Assembly (NCBI RefSeq): GCF_014698115.1
Contig: NZ_JACJSJ010000017.1
Coordinates: forward strand, 1 to 64,000
DNA length: 64,000 bases
Direction: 5' to 3'
From: Nostoc sp. FACHB-973
Lineage (GTDB): Bacteria; Cyanobacteriota; Cyanobacteriia; Cyanobacteriales; Nostocaceae
Shown: positions 1-8,878 of the stretch, piece after piece
How the letters are laid out: each line of letters opens with the position of its first letter
Position numbering within the stretch: position 1 is the first letter of the stretch
The notes under the pieces: generated by a model
What the model saw: the letters and a program-made list of their open reading frames with translations, nothing else
What the model was told of the DNA's origin: nothing
Databases searched by the model: none
Translations under genes and position numbers: made by a program

Positions 1-58
1 TTTTTTGAAGATGTGCTGCAACTATTTTTTCTCGAAGATCGACAGAGTAGGATTTCAT
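1..58 (-). CDS. IS630-family transposase, N-terminal fragment (runs off the left edge)
   Basis: Read on the minus strand from an ATG at 58-56, the last 58 bases give MKSYSVDLREKIVAAHLQK. This is the typical opening of cyanobacterial IS630/Tc1-mariner transposases, a helix-turn-helix start of the type MKxYSxDLRxKIV. The start codon directly abuts the stop codon of the truncated ietS-like gene, so an IS630 copy probably landed in or just after that gene. IS630 elements use TA targets; the IS end cannot be fixed because the rest lies outside the window. Confidence 0.7.
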   Translation of the reverse strand, partial: MKSYSVDLREKIVAAHLQK

Positions 59-847
59 TTAAAGGTATTTATATTTTAATTTATTGTACCTCATAACAGA
101 CGCAAGTGCTGTATAGTCAGCAGTTGTTTCAAAAGCAGGTTGGGGAGGGCGATCAATTTCTTTAACAATTTCCTCTAGCAGCAGAAGATTTAAAACTTCG
201 TTAGTCACTTTAATCCGAGCAATACAGAGATAGTCACCTATGTAGCTATCACTCATTCTCATAGGAGCAGTATCGCTGGTTAAACTTTCTAGGACATCGG
301 CAATATCATCTAAATACTTTCGCATTTCTTTGCGATTGCCTGTGTGCCAAAGTTCTAAATCTAAAGCGGCAAGTTCACCAGATTGTACACGCTTTATATC
401 TAACAGACGACCAATGCGATCTTCAGGTTCGAGGGGAACTAGCTCATCGATTGCCCCTAAGTATTCATATTTGGGGCCATCTTTAATTTGGCTGTAATTC
501 TCTAACCGCTTCTTGAATTCAGTTAGCTCATTATCAGACGAAAAGACAACAATGGCTTTATTGGGTTCACGCGCTAAGACATTTAGTCCTATTTGAGTTA
601 CCAAATTGTCTGAAAAAGAATATTTTTCAGCAACTTTTATCTTAAAAATCAATTTTGGGTCAAGACGGAAAGGGCTGGTCTTTTGTTTAACAGGCTCAAT
701 TAGGGTACAAATTTGATCTAATAGCTGCTTACCGTGTTCACTGACATCAGTACGTTTTGTACCACCAAAACCACCACCAGTGGAGCGCCGAGGTAATTCA
801 ATGTTTATTATTCTAGGTAATTTCAGGTGTTCAAACTGACTCCCCAT
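59..847 (-). pseudogene. IetS-like subtilisin-family protein, truncated to its N-terminal region
   Basis: A 262-residue reading frame directly downstream of the AAA+ ATPase gene (19 bp gap, same strand). The N-terminus (basic HLKLP motif, Gly-rich stretch, then an alpha/beta region) resembles the leader half of S8 (subtilisin-like) peptidases encoded beside AAA+ ATPases in IetAS-type pairs, a two-gene anti-phage system known from the literature. No Asp/His/Ser catalytic motifs of a subtilase are visible. Such proteins are normally more than twice as long, so the catalytic domain is missing. An IS630-type transposase starts one base after its stop codon, which suggests truncation by insertion. 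The last residues (Lys/Tyr-rich) may be read from IS-derived sequence. The family call is an inference. Confidence 0.5.
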
Positions 848-866
848 TGTGGTTCGACGTAAATAA

Positions 867-1877
867 TTATGTTGAGTTTGCTATTATACTTTGTCTTTCA
901 AAAAAACGTCCTATCGCAACCTCTAAATCATCAGCAGTCAAGGTACGTTCGCCCCGTAGAATCACGGCTTTAATTGCATCAGAGCATATACGCTCTATAT
1001 CTGCTCCAGTAGCATTCTCAAGTCGATCAGCAAAGGTAGACAGATTAATAGCAGTATAACGGATAGCAGATAAGTAACGACTCAAAAGAGCCGTCCGCAG
1101 TTCAACCGATGGATTATCAAAGAAAATAACTTCATCAAATCGTCGCCAAACAGCACTGTCTAGCAGTTTTTCGTGATTGGTGGCCGCGACAAATATGCTT
1201 TGATTGGTTGCATTATCGATAAGTTGTAACAAACTATTCACTAAGCGTTTGACTTCACCATGCTCATTTAAGTTATCGCGATCGCGGGCGATCGCATCAA
1301 ACTCATCAAACAAAACAAGCCATTCTCCCTTTTCGATATAGGTAAAAATTTTCTGAAGATTGGTTGCAGTTTCACCTAAGTAAGAAGAGAATACTGCCGT
1401 TAGGTTCACGTAAACGAGCGGCAGTCCAAGTGCGCTGGAGAGGACTTTTGCGGTTTGCGTTTTACCACAGCCAGGTGGGCCGCAGAAGAGTAATTTGTTT
1501 TTGGGCTTGAGATTATAAGCTGCGAGTATATCTTGCTTACGGTTTTCGAGGACGATTTCTTGGAGAGTATCAAAAATTTTTTCACTGAGGACGATGTGAT
1601 CCCATGTCAGATCGAATTGTTTTACCTCAAGCAAGGCAAGCCCAGTATCCTTATCTTTAGGTGGTTCAGGAAACTGGTTCCAGGGGGTAGGATTAGCAGC
1701 TAGAGGCTTGCTGTATCCATCGCCATTTTGGAGCAGCTTTTCCAAATCTCTAGCAAGCAGTATGTGGTTTTTATTCTTTTCTTCTTCAATAAGTTCCATA
1801 GCGGCAGCCAAAAACTCTTCTCTCTCATTGCGAGAGAAGCTTCTGAAGAGTTTTCTGAGAATTTCGCCGCGTGCCAT
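867..1877 (-). CDS. AAA+ ATPase, IetA-like
   Basis: 336 residues. The AAA+ core is clear: Walker A GPPGCGKT at about 133-140, Walker B LVLFDEFDAIA at about 187-197, sensor-1 VAATNH, an arginine-finger region WRRFD, and a C-terminal lid with the GADIERI motif. The N-terminal ~90 residues are helical. It belongs to the FtsH/spastin-like single-AAA group that in IetAS pairs works with a subtilisin-like protease. It lies upstream of the truncated ietS-like gene and inside the putative CAST element, so it is probably transposon cargo. The ATPase looks intact; its partner does not, so the pair is probably inactive here. Confidence 0.7.
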   Translation of the reverse strand: MARGEILRKLFRSFSRNEREEFLAAAMELIEEEKNKNHILLARDLEKLLQNGDGYSKPLAANPTPWNQFPEPPKDKDTGLALLEVKQFDLTWDHIVLSEKIFDTLQEIVLENRKQDILAAYNLKPKNKLLFCGPPGCGKTQTAKVLSSALGLPLVYVNLTAVFSSYLGETATNLQKIFTYIEKGEWLVLFDEFDAIARDRDNLNEHGEVKRLVNSLLQLIDNATNQSIFVAATNHEKLLDSAVWRRFDEVIFFDNPSVELRTALLSRYLSAIRYTAINLSTFADRLENATGADIERICSDAIKAVILRGERTLTADDLEVAIGRFFERQSIIANST

Positions 1878-2116
1878 ACTTTAGAACCGGAATTGGATAT
1901 TTTATGTACCCTAATTTATTGTAGTAAATTTGTACTATTAAACAAAGGTTCAAAATGCAAAAGGCTATATATATTAGCACTGAAATATTACACCTGACAG
2001 AAATCATTCCTCAAGCTCTCTAACTGAGGCAGCTTTTTCTACGATATTGCCTGCTTATATAAAACACCTTTGACACTCAACCATCTATCCACAACGCTGG
2101 AACCTTAAACCTAGCC

Positions 2117-2370
2117 CTACAGTTGAGACATTCTGAAAGCAAGCTTAACTTGTGGCGATCGCACCCCTGTATCACCTTCAACTGCCATTCTAATCTTGTG
2201 ACAAGGCAACTCGGCATAACAGGCAGCACATAAGCGAATTGGCTCCATTTTCATTCCCATTCCAGCAGGTAGTAACATCTGCATTAATCTGTCGGCATCA
2301 ACCAACACAACCTTAGCCAATGCCTACAACTACTGGCGAGACTGGGGGATTAAACCGAAACTTTTCCCAT
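2117..2370 (-). pseudogene. Remnant of a second tniQ gene
   Basis: The minus-strand frame ending at 2117 reads PIRLCAACYAELPCHKIR, which lines up with PIRLCGACYQESPYHRVE of the intact tniQ beside it. Upstream, in another frame, WEKFRFNP (from about 2370) lines up with WEKFYLNP of TniQ before a TAA stop. A frameshift therefore separates the two parts, and both the N-terminus and the zinc-binding C-terminus are gone. It sits about 50 bp downstream of tniQ on the same strand. It is either a decayed tandem duplicate or a relic of an older, related element. Confidence 0.7.
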
Positions 2371-2420
2371 CGAGCGATCGCTCTTTAGTTGATATTGTAT
2401 AAAAGGGTCGATGGCATTTC

Positions 2421-2924
2421 TTAGCGAGATTTTTGACGCTTCCCCATCGTAGTAAAAGGCAAAAAACAGTGAGGGCATTCACCTTGTACCCAATCTGCTG
2501 GAATCGAGAAGGGTGTCTCGCAGTTAGTGCATTTTGTGAGTAAGCGTAATTGATGGCGATCGCATACCATCACATCCTTAAACTGCCACTCAACGCGGTG
2601 ATAAGGTGACTCCTGATAACAAGCACCACACAATCGAATTGGTCTTGGTTTCATTGTCACACCCAATGGGTGTAGCATCTCGAACAATCTGTCAACTTTA
2701 ACTTCCACCACAGCAGCCAACGCTTCTAACTCCTGCGTTGTTGGAAATGGATTCAAATAAAACTTCTCCCACCGTGAAATAACTGCGCCAATTCCCGTTA
2801 ATTTACCTAATTGAGTTGCAGTTAAATAATTTGCCCTGCGAAAACGGCCTAAAAAATGGCTCAAGCTTTCTCCTTCGAGCGGCTCTACTTGAAAAAATCT
2901 TGGTGTTTCTGAAGATGCTTTCAT
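2421..2924 (-). CDS. tniQ: TniQ transposition protein (type V-K CAST-like)
   Basis: 167 residues, the short TniQ size seen in type V-K CRISPR-associated transposons. It has the N-terminal TniQ motif (GESLSHFLGRFRRANYL), a helical part with WEKFYLNPFP, then zinc-binding pairs LCGAC, CDRH, CTNC and CPHC. In V-K systems TniQ helps bridge the Cas12k R-loop and the TnsC filament. The start overlaps the tnsC stop by one base (TAATG), so the two genes are translationally coupled. Gene order tnsB-tnsC-tniQ, all leftward from the transposon end, is as in known V-K elements. No cas12k is visible within the window. Confidence 0.88.
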   Translation of the reverse strand: MKASSETPRFFQVEPLEGESLSHFLGRFRRANYLTATQLGKLTGIGAVISRWEKFYLNPFPTTQELEALAAVVEVKVDRLFEMLHPLGVTMKPRPIRLCGACYQESPYHRVEWQFKDVMVCDRHQLRLLTKCTNCETPFSIPADWVQGECPHCFLPFTTMGKRQKSR

Positions 2925-3760
2925 TATTCAAACCACTCCAAAACCTCATCCAAAGTAGCCTTATCAATATTTTTCAATCCTTTTCTTAAAGATAAAATTG
3001 CAGCCCGTCTTAATACCCTATCCACTAAACCAATTTTGCCCCCTGTTTTTTGATATAGTGGCATTAAAGTTTCATGTTTAGTTAAATTTGATGGGACAGG
3101 TAGACACAAAACCTCATCTTCCCAAATTTGGATAAATTCAGGAAATTTCTTTTCTGATACCAATGGTAATCTATAACATTCTATAAATCTGTCATGAATA
3201 TATGGCTCTTTTTTAATGAGATTATCCAGACCATCTGTTCCCACAAGAACAATTGAAATATTTAATAAATCATAAATACGGGCAATTTCGCTAAAAGTAT
3301 TTAATTTCAGAAAATTTGCTTCATCAATAACCAGCATCTCAACTTTTGATTCCTTTAAAAGCCTTAATACTCTTCGTCTCAGGTCTGTAAGCTTTCCAGA
3401 GATTGCATCATATTTCAAACTTTCAAGTATTAAAGTTAGTAACTCTCCAGCAGAACAATCTCCAGGAACTTGCATATACAATACGGGTACAATATCGCGC
3501 TTACCTGTTCTTTTTTGCGGTTTATTTAGCAGTTTATAAACATCACAAGTCACCGACTTGCCCGCTCGTGGTGGTGCAACGATTCGACCACATTGTTTAG
3601 AAAGACGCAAACTGTCTAACCAGTCATGGATTTTTTGGATATGGTCAAGCTCGACAACGCTAGGAGTAATTAGCCGTTCAATTATCGGTAGTAATTCTTC
3701 AGGTATCGGGTCATCTCCCCATAAATTCTGCACCCACTTTCGCAAATAATCTTCTGCCAT
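2924..3760 (-). CDS. tnsC: TnsC AAA+ transposition regulator (type V-K CAST-like)
   Basis: 278 residues, the size of V-K TnsC. Walker A is APPRAGKS (about residues 62-69), Walker B is MLVIDEANFL, sensor-1 is VLVGTDGL. In V-K transposons TnsC forms an ATP-dependent helical filament on DNA that recruits TnsB and sets the insertion distance. It follows tnsB by about 60 bp and overlaps tniQ. Because of the matched sizes of all three genes, it is closer to the V-K group than to the longer TnsC proteins of prototypic Tn7. The Tn5053/TniB family is the nearest alternative. Confidence 0.88.
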   Translation of the reverse strand: MAEDYLRKWVQNLWGDDPIPEELLPIIERLITPSVVELDHIQKIHDWLDSLRLSKQCGRIVAPPRAGKSVTCDVYKLLNKPQKRTGKRDIVPVLYMQVPGDCSAGELLTLILESLKYDAISGKLTDLRRRVLRLLKESKVEMLVIDEANFLKLNTFSEIARIYDLLNISIVLVGTDGLDNLIKKEPYIHDRFIECYRLPLVSEKKFPEFIQIWEDEVLCLPVPSNLTKHETLMPLYQKTGGKIGLVDRVLRRAAILSLRKGLKNIDKATLDEVLEWFE

Positions 3761-3822
3761 AATCAGTGGTTTCTCAAATATAAAATGCGTTAAAAATCAA
3801 TAACCTAGAAGCCTAAATCAGA

Positions 3823-5562
3823 TTAATCATCGTAGTCTTTGCGAAGTTGCTCGTAGTTAAATACTCTGGGGCGACGCTTTTGAGGTTGAGGGGTTTCTTC
3901 GACAGTTTCTACTGGCTCTTTAGTTTGAAACTGTTTTACAGAATGCACCTGAGCTTGTTCTTCCTTCTTGCGTTCCTTATGGGTCTTTTTCTTCTGCTTA
4001 ATAAAAGTATCTCTGTCTTGCACTTCTGCAAGGATAGATTTATTACTTAATTGCTTGCCTGCACTACGAATTTTTCGGCTTGCAGCTTTTGCTTCCTCCA
4101 AGGAGATTTGCTCAGTTTCTAAGTCAATCGCATGAGCTTGAGACAGTAGCACTTCCTTACCTGAATCTTGACGGTATACAAAAACAGTTGATATATCTCT
4201 GGGGTCATATCGCAGCAATACACTTTCTCCTGCATAAGCTGCCAGGTAATCTCCCCGATACATAATATTTTCAAAGCTTACATATCCGCCTTTGTAAATG
4301 CTGCGGCGCGTCTTTTTCATCAAACAGATATCTAATTGCCGCTCCTCAATTAAATTTGGTAGCGCAGGTAATCCCGCTTCCCAGCGTTGAAACCGTGTTT
4401 GATCTCCACTGCGAGCATCTATTCGCTGATTGTAGTTATCAATGATGTAACGCACTATCAGCAGATTTAATTCCCGCAGAGTAATACACGCTTCCTCCTC
4501 CGCTTGTTCTGGGCGTTCTTGAATATTGGAACCTAGATAACCGTAAAATCCTGATAAAAAATCTGTGTTGATAGTCCCAAATCCACGTTCTTCAATACCA
4601 CCTTCCGGTGGGCGATCGCGTAAATGGCACTCAAAACCAAGTTGAAAACCAATTTGCTTCAAATGCTCGGAGCGAAAATCCTTCCCGCCATCAGTAAATA
4701 GGTTTTCTGGAACCCCGTAAGTTCCCCAGTCGCAATGAAGTTTATATTCCGAACTATACTGCTTGCGTAACATCGCATGACGCATAGCTAAGGCGACTAC
4801 CAGAGAACTAGGTGGATCAAAACCTAAATGGATGCCCATAATACAGCGCGAATAGCTATCTGTAATTTTTGTGAGCCAAGGACGTGCCAAAGTTTCACCG
4901 TACTGGTCAACTAGCATGACATCCAATTTTGTATGGTCGCACTGCCAAACATGGTTACTATGATGTACATCGAGCGTCTGACCATCACGAGTTTGATGGG
5001 AAACTCTCGATCCACGCCAACCAATATTTCTTACCTTTTGCTTCTGCTCTTTACGTTCAATAATTGGGTTAAGAACACGATAAACCGTCATGTGGCAGGG
5101 ATATTTCTCTAAACCTAGCTGTCCGGCTCTAATCTGAACTCGAATTGCGACTTGAGCCGGTGTCATTTTTCTACCGTCCTTGTTACCTTCTTTATAAGTT
5201 TTGACGATAAAATCTTGCCAACCATCATCAATCCGATAAGCACCTTTATCAGAACGTTCGGCTTCAGTAACGCCAGATAACCCCTGTTCTTGATATTTTT
5301 TGACGAGTCGCTGTACTGTCCGAACCGTCTTGCCAAGTTTTTCTGCGGCTTGCTTTAATTTAATTCCGTAGGTTTTGCGATCGCATGGCCCAATCAGACT
5401 TTGTAATACCTCCACTCTCAACTTAGCCTCTGCCGAAAGTTCAGTAACAATTACATTGTTTTCTTTTGCGTATGCACTCTCCGAAGTTTTATCAACCTGA
5501 TCCGAGCGATCGTGCAAAAGTAAAGATTCATCAACCTCATTGGAGTTTGGAGTTTCACCCAT
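3823..5562 (-). CDS. tnsB: TnsB DDE transposase (type V-K CAST-like)
   Basis: 579-581 residues, N-terminal DNA-binding helix-turn-helix regions (AAEKLGKTVRTVQRLVKKY), then an RNase-H-like catalytic core with D211 in WQCDHT, D293 in LFTDGGKDF and E326 in GGIEERGFG (numbering from the upstream TTG). The C-terminal tail is basic and ends in an acidic YEQLRKDYDD, the region that in V-K TnsB contacts TnsC. I prefer the ATG at 5562 over the TTG at 5568. The long stretches around IMGIHLGFD and SEYKLHC are characteristic of V-K TnsB. It lies about 500 bp inside the transposon end at 6072. TnsB cuts and joins both ends of the element. Confidence 0.9.
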   Translation of the reverse strand: MGETPNSNEVDESLLLHDRSDQVDKTSESAYAKENNVIVTELSAEAKLRVEVLQSLIGPCDRKTYGIKLKQAAEKLGKTVRTVQRLVKKYQEQGLSGVTEAERSDKGAYRIDDGWQDFIVKTYKEGNKDGRKMTPAQVAIRVQIRAGQLGLEKYPCHMTVYRVLNPIIERKEQKQKVRNIGWRGSRVSHQTRDGQTLDVHHSNHVWQCDHTKLDVMLVDQYGETLARPWLTKITDSYSRCIMGIHLGFDPPSSLVVALAMRHAMLRKQYSSEYKLHCDWGTYGVPENLFTDGGKDFRSEHLKQIGFQLGFECHLRDRPPEGGIEERGFGTINTDFLSGFYGYLGSNIQERPEQAEEEACITLRELNLLIVRYIIDNYNQRIDARSGDQTRFQRWEAGLPALPNLIEERQLDICLMKKTRRSIYKGGYVSFENIMYRGDYLAAYAGESVLLRYDPRDISTVFVYRQDSGKEVLLSQAHAIDLETEQISLEEAKAASRKIRSAGKQLSNKSILAEVQDRDTFIKQKKKTHKERKKEEQAQVHSVKQFQTKEPVETVEETPQPQKRRPRVFNYEQLRKDYDD

Positions 5563-5775
5563 AAACAAACTTCATCGCTTGAAACTAATTGATTAGGCAG
5601 TACAGCAAGTCTCTCTAAGAAAAGCCAAGTTTACAGATTTAGCTTGCATCGAAATGAAGCCGGAATAGGAGTGTGACTTCGCAAGTAGAGAGAAACAATA
5701 AGACATTAGTACATATATGTCTTATTTGTTACTTATTTTTGTTTGGATACTATTTAATATAATACTATTTTGTTC

Positions 5776-6072
5776 CAAAAAACGACATATAATTTTTTAC
5801 ATCTATCTTATTTCACAAAAACGACACTTATTTCGTTATCTATAGCTGAAAAATTTTTAAAGCTGTTTTTTGAAAAAACGACGCTTAAAATGTTATGTAT
5901 TTAATTTACGACAGCTAATTAGTTAAATCATAAATGGTATTAAATTTAGCCTAAAAAGGCTATATACTTTATTCTGTAAGACTTATAGCTATTTTATAGA
6001 AACGACATTAATTCGTTAATGACGACAAATAATTAGTTATTCGACATCTGTCGATTGAACTGATTGAGTACA
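5776..6072 (-). mobile_element. Transposon end (tnsB-side, left end) with six TnsB-type binding repeats
   Basis: Read inward on the minus strand, the end begins TGTAC at 6072 and contains repeated TGTCGT cores preceded by AT-rich ACGAATTA-like sequence. Cores lie near 6020-6040, 5997-6019, 5900-5925, 5871-5895, 5815-5838 and 5776-5797. A TCGACATCTGTCGA palindrome lies at 6041-6054. V-K CAST left ends likewise start TGTAC and carry short and long TnsB sites of this form. The tract is very AT-rich and holds no gene. The bases just outside are TTTAT (6073-6077), the expected 5-bp duplication if insertion was clean; the other end is outside the window, so this cannot be checked here. Confidence 0.8.
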
Positions 6073-6089
6073 TTTATACTACTATAAAG

Positions 6090-6240
6090 TGCTGAGTTCC
6101 GAGTGCCTCGGCAAAGAGCGTGAAAAACCGCCCACAAGGGGCGGGGCAAAAACCCGAGTGCAAAAGTACTGAGTATTCTTTTTCTTATTCAGCACTCAGC
6201 ACGGGCTAAACGCCCCGCTATCCATGTACAGCACTGAGTA
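6090..6240. repeat. Chromosomal flank made of interspersed repeats
   Basis: Between the transposon end and the pentapeptide gene lie two copies of a GTGCTGAGT-type repeat in opposite orientation, a GC-rich hairpin CCGCCC/GGGGCGG around 6128-6147, and a GGGCTAAACGCCCCGCTA tract that belongs to a repeat family also seen at 30165, 43855 and 53434. No gene or tRNA is visible. This is the site into which the CAST-like element inserted. Confidence 0.55.
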
Positions 6241-6250
6241 TGGTAAAGTT

Positions 6251-6745
6251 CTACTTACATCCTAAAGACTCACGGGTATCCACACCAGTTTTAGAATTGA
6301 CACCACTTGCCTTAACGCAGAGTTTTTTGACTTGCGTTCCATCTAAAACTGCATTTGTGAAATCAGCACCAGTAATATCAACATTGTCAAATATAGAACG
6401 CAGCATCATTGCCTCACTCAAGACTGCATCACTTAAATCAGCGTTCTTAAATCTTGCCAGATAGGCTATGCCATTAGTAAAATCAGCACCATGCAGATTT
6501 ACTCCCTCTAAGACAGTACCATTAAACACAACGCCGCGTAAGTCAGCATTGCTAAAGTTAGCATTTTCTAAATCGACGTTGGTAAACTCAGTCCCTATTA
6601 AACTTTGACCAGAGTAATCCCTGCTTTGAAGGTTGTCTCCAGCAGAACGGGTAATACTGGAAGAACTTGCAGCTTGCGCCGAGAGGGGAAAAACAAAAAG
6701 AGCTATAGCTAAGACAAAGCTAGCTAGTATTTGCCGATACTTCAT
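6251..6745 (-). CDS. Exported pentapeptide-repeat protein
   Basis: 164 residues with a clear signal peptide (positively charged start, hydrophobic core [15 protein letters not shown], cleavage near AQA-A). The mature part is made of A(D/N)LXX-type pentapeptide repeats ([32 protein letters not shown] and on) forming a right-handed quadrilateral helix, followed by a short tail with two cysteines. In cyanobacteria such proteins are found in the thylakoid lumen or periplasm; their function is mostly unknown. It is transcribed toward the CAST-like element and is divergent from gcvT. Confidence 0.8.
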   Translation of the reverse strand: MKYRQILASFVLAIALFVFPLSAQAASSSSITRSAGDNLQSRDYSGQSLIGTEFTNVDLENANFSNADLRGVVFNGTVLEGVNLHGADFTNGIAYLARFKNADLSDAVLSEAMMLRSIFDNVDITGADFTNAVLDGTQVKKLCVKASGVNSKTGVDTRESLGCK

Positions 6746-6814
6746 AATGTTAAATTAACAAATCTCAACATTTCCACCATTAACTATTAAACCTTGTAGA
6801 GAGTGTTGAGTGAG

Positions 6815-6842
6815 GTAGAGACGCGATTAATCGCGTCTCTAC
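6815..6842. repeat. 28-bp perfect palindrome, GTAGAGACGCGATT family
   Basis: The arm GTAGAGACGCGATT is followed directly by its reverse complement. It lies in the divergent spacer between the pentapeptide gene and gcvT. A near copy sits in frame inside the orthocaspase-like gene (12543-12570) and a related one is at 60921-60949. It could act as a hairpin at the RNA level, but its recurrence inside a gene argues for a mobile repeat rather than a specific terminator. Confidence 0.75.
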
Positions 6843-6920
6843 AAGAGTTAGGATATTCTCTCAAAGGGGAAAGCATCTCGTAGGATAGATAGATGTTGAG
6901 GTGCGATCGCATAAATACCT

Positions 6921-8057
6921 GTGGCTAATCAAGAAGACAACGCCCAATCCTTGGCGCGAACTGCTTTATATCAATTGGGTGTAGAACTCAAAGCACGCTT
7001 TACCAGCTTTGGTGGTTGGGAAATGCCGGTACAATTTAGTGGCATTACCCGCGAACACGAAGCTGTAAGAAATACAGCCGGAATGTTCGATATTTCCCAC
7101 ATGGGTAAATTTACCCTCCAAGGTAAAAACCTCATATCCCAACTCCAGTCTTTAGTACCCTCAGACTTGAGTCGGTTGCAACCTGGTCAAGCACAATACA
7201 CCGTCTTGTTGAATCCCCAAGGGGGAATTATTGACGACATCATTGTTTATCATCAAGGTGAAGACACCACTGGTACACAAAGGATATTTATTATAGTCAA
7301 TGCAGCAACCACTGCCAAAGACAAAGCATGGCTATTGCAACACCTTGACGAAAATCAGGTGCAATTCCAAGACCTTTCACCAGAAAAAGCCTTAATTGCC
7401 GTGCAAGGGCCAAAAGCTATTAAATATCTCCAACCCTTAGTACAAGAAGACTTACAACCAATCAAAGCATTCGGTCATCTCCAAGCAACGGTATTGGGTA
7501 AACCAGCCTTCATCGCCCGCACAGGCTACACCGGAGAAGATGGCTTTGAAGTAATGGTAGATCCTGATGTGGCAGTAGAGTTATGGCAAAGTCTCCATAA
7601 CGCTGGTGTCATCCCTTGTGGACTCGGTGCGAGAGATACCCTGCGGCTAGAAGCAGCAATGGCACTTTACGGACAAGACATCGATGACAGTACCACACCC
7701 TTAGAAGCAGGTTTGGGCTGGCTAGTTCACCTAGATACCAAAGGCGATTTTATTGGTAGGGCGGTTTTGGAACAGCAAAAAGCCGAGGGAGTGCAGCGGC
7801 GCTTGGTAGGTTTGCAAACCCAAGGACGCAACATTGCTCGTCATGGCTACCAAATTCTATCAGCAGGTAAAGTTCTGGGAGAAGTTACCAGCGGTACCTT
7901 GTCGCTCACACTTGGTTATCCCATTGCTTTAGCCTACGTTCCCACCAAGCTAGCAACCGTTGGTCAGCAATTAGAAGTTGAGATTCGCGGCAAAGCTTAC
8001 CCAGCAGTTGTAGTTAAACGTCCCTTCTATCGCTCAAAAAATCGTGTAACTAACTGA
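6921..8057 (+). CDS. gcvT: Glycine cleavage system T protein (aminomethyltransferase)
   Basis: 378 residues with a GTG start. GcvT takes the aminomethyl group from the lipoyl arm of GcvH and transfers the methylene to tetrahydrofolate, releasing ammonia. Visible family motifs are FGGWEMPVQF, FDISHMGKF, the folate-binding region with GYTGEDGFE, and GLGARDTLRLEAAMALYG. The length is normal for the family. It is the first of three glycine cleavage genes in the same direction (gcvT-gcvH-gcvP), which in cyanobacteria support photorespiratory glycine breakdown. Spacing to gcvH is 181 bp. I looked for a glycine riboswitch upstream and saw none. Confidence 0.95.
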   Translation: MANQEDNAQSLARTALYQLGVELKARFTSFGGWEMPVQFSGITREHEAVRNTAGMFDISHMGKFTLQGKNLISQLQSLVPSDLSRLQPGQAQYTVLLNPQGGIIDDIIVYHQGEDTTGTQRIFIIVNAATTAKDKAWLLQHLDENQVQFQDLSPEKALIAVQGPKAIKYLQPLVQEDLQPIKAFGHLQATVLGKPAFIARTGYTGEDGFEVMVDPDVAVELWQSLHNAGVIPCGLGARDTLRLEAAMALYGQDIDDSTTPLEAGLGWLVHLDTKGDFIGRAVLEQQKAEGVQRRLVGLQTQGRNIARHGYQILSAGKVLGEVTSGTLSLTLGYPIALAYVPTKLATVGQQLEVEIRGKAYPAVVVKRPFYRSKNRVTN

Positions 8058-8238
8058 CAAGTGCTGAGGTTTTTAAGGAATAATGTGTTTTCAGTGGTGT
8101 CCAGTTGCGAGTACTGAATTTCAGTCATTGCTCGACACCGCTTTTGTGAGTTACTCAATCTAGAGTAAGGTTCATTACCAGATATGGGTTGGATGACCAT
8201 TGGGACAATAAATTGTTTGATAAGGGAGAGGAAGTGAT

Positions 8239-8625
8239 ATGGCTGAATATCCTGAAGATTTAAGATACCTGGATTCTCATGAATACGTGCGACTAGATGG
8301 CGATATTGCCACCATTGGTGTTACTGAGTATGCCGTAAACCAATTGGGTGATATCGTATTTGTGGAACTGCCAGAAATTGGTGATTTACTGACAAAAGAA
8401 GACAGTTTTGGCACTATTGAATCAGTGAAAGCCGTTGAAACACTGAATTCACCTGTGACTGGCACAGTGGTAGAACGGAATGATACTTTGATTGACAACC
8501 CCGAAGACATATCAGATGACCCTTACGGTGAAGGATGGTTTTTAAAAGTGCGTGTCAACGACGCCGATGAACTAAATGATGCCTTGACTGCCGATCAATA
8601 CCGTGCCTTGGTAGAAGGGGAGTAG
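8239..8625 (+). CDS. gcvH: Glycine cleavage system H protein (lipoyl carrier)
   Basis: 128 residues. The lipoyl-lysine is K64 in the motif ESVKAVE. The protein shuttles the aminomethyl group between GcvP and GcvT and carries electrons to the dihydrolipoamide dehydrogenase. A good ribosome-binding site (GGGAGAGGAAG) lies 8 bp before the ATG. It ends in VEGE just before a long tract of heptanucleotide repeats that separates it from gcvP. The lipoyl-ligase-like gene at the right edge of the window could modify this protein. Confidence 0.95.
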   Translation: MAEYPEDLRYLDSHEYVRLDGDIATIGVTEYAVNQLGDIVFVELPEIGDLLTKEDSFGTIESVKAVETLNSPVTGTVVERNDTLIDNPEDISDDPYGEGWFLKVRVNDADELNDALTADQYRALVEGE

Positions 8626-8780
8626 GGAGTGGGGAATGGGGAATGGGGAATGGGGACTGGGAACTGGGAGTGTAGGAAGGGTGGGGAACTTTTTTATAAT
8701 CTCCCCACACCCCCATTTCCCTAATAGCCCTCATCTCCCCCACTCCCCACTCCCTACTCCCCACTCCCTACTCCCCAGAA
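8626..8780. repeat. Heptanucleotide repeat cluster (STRR-like) between gcvH and gcvP
   Basis: Tandem GGGGAAT/GGGGACT/GGGAGTA heptamers on one side and their complements (CCCCACT, CCCTACT) on the other form a potential long hairpin across 8626-8780. The short tandemly repeated repetitive sequences known from heterocystous cyanobacteria have this form. The reading frames across it contain only GMGNGEWG-type peptide repeats and are not genes. Confidence 0.8.
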
Positions 8781-8878
8781 AGATTAAGTCATCAAATTTA
8801 GATAAATTGATAAATTACACTGACTTCTTATCAGTATTTGTTGCAAAATATTAAATAGTATCATCTGGAGAGTAATTT

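Noticed and set aside
6746..6920. Glycine riboswitch before gcvT
   Set aside because: I looked for the conserved aptamer core and paired stems; only the GTAGAGAC palindrome is present.
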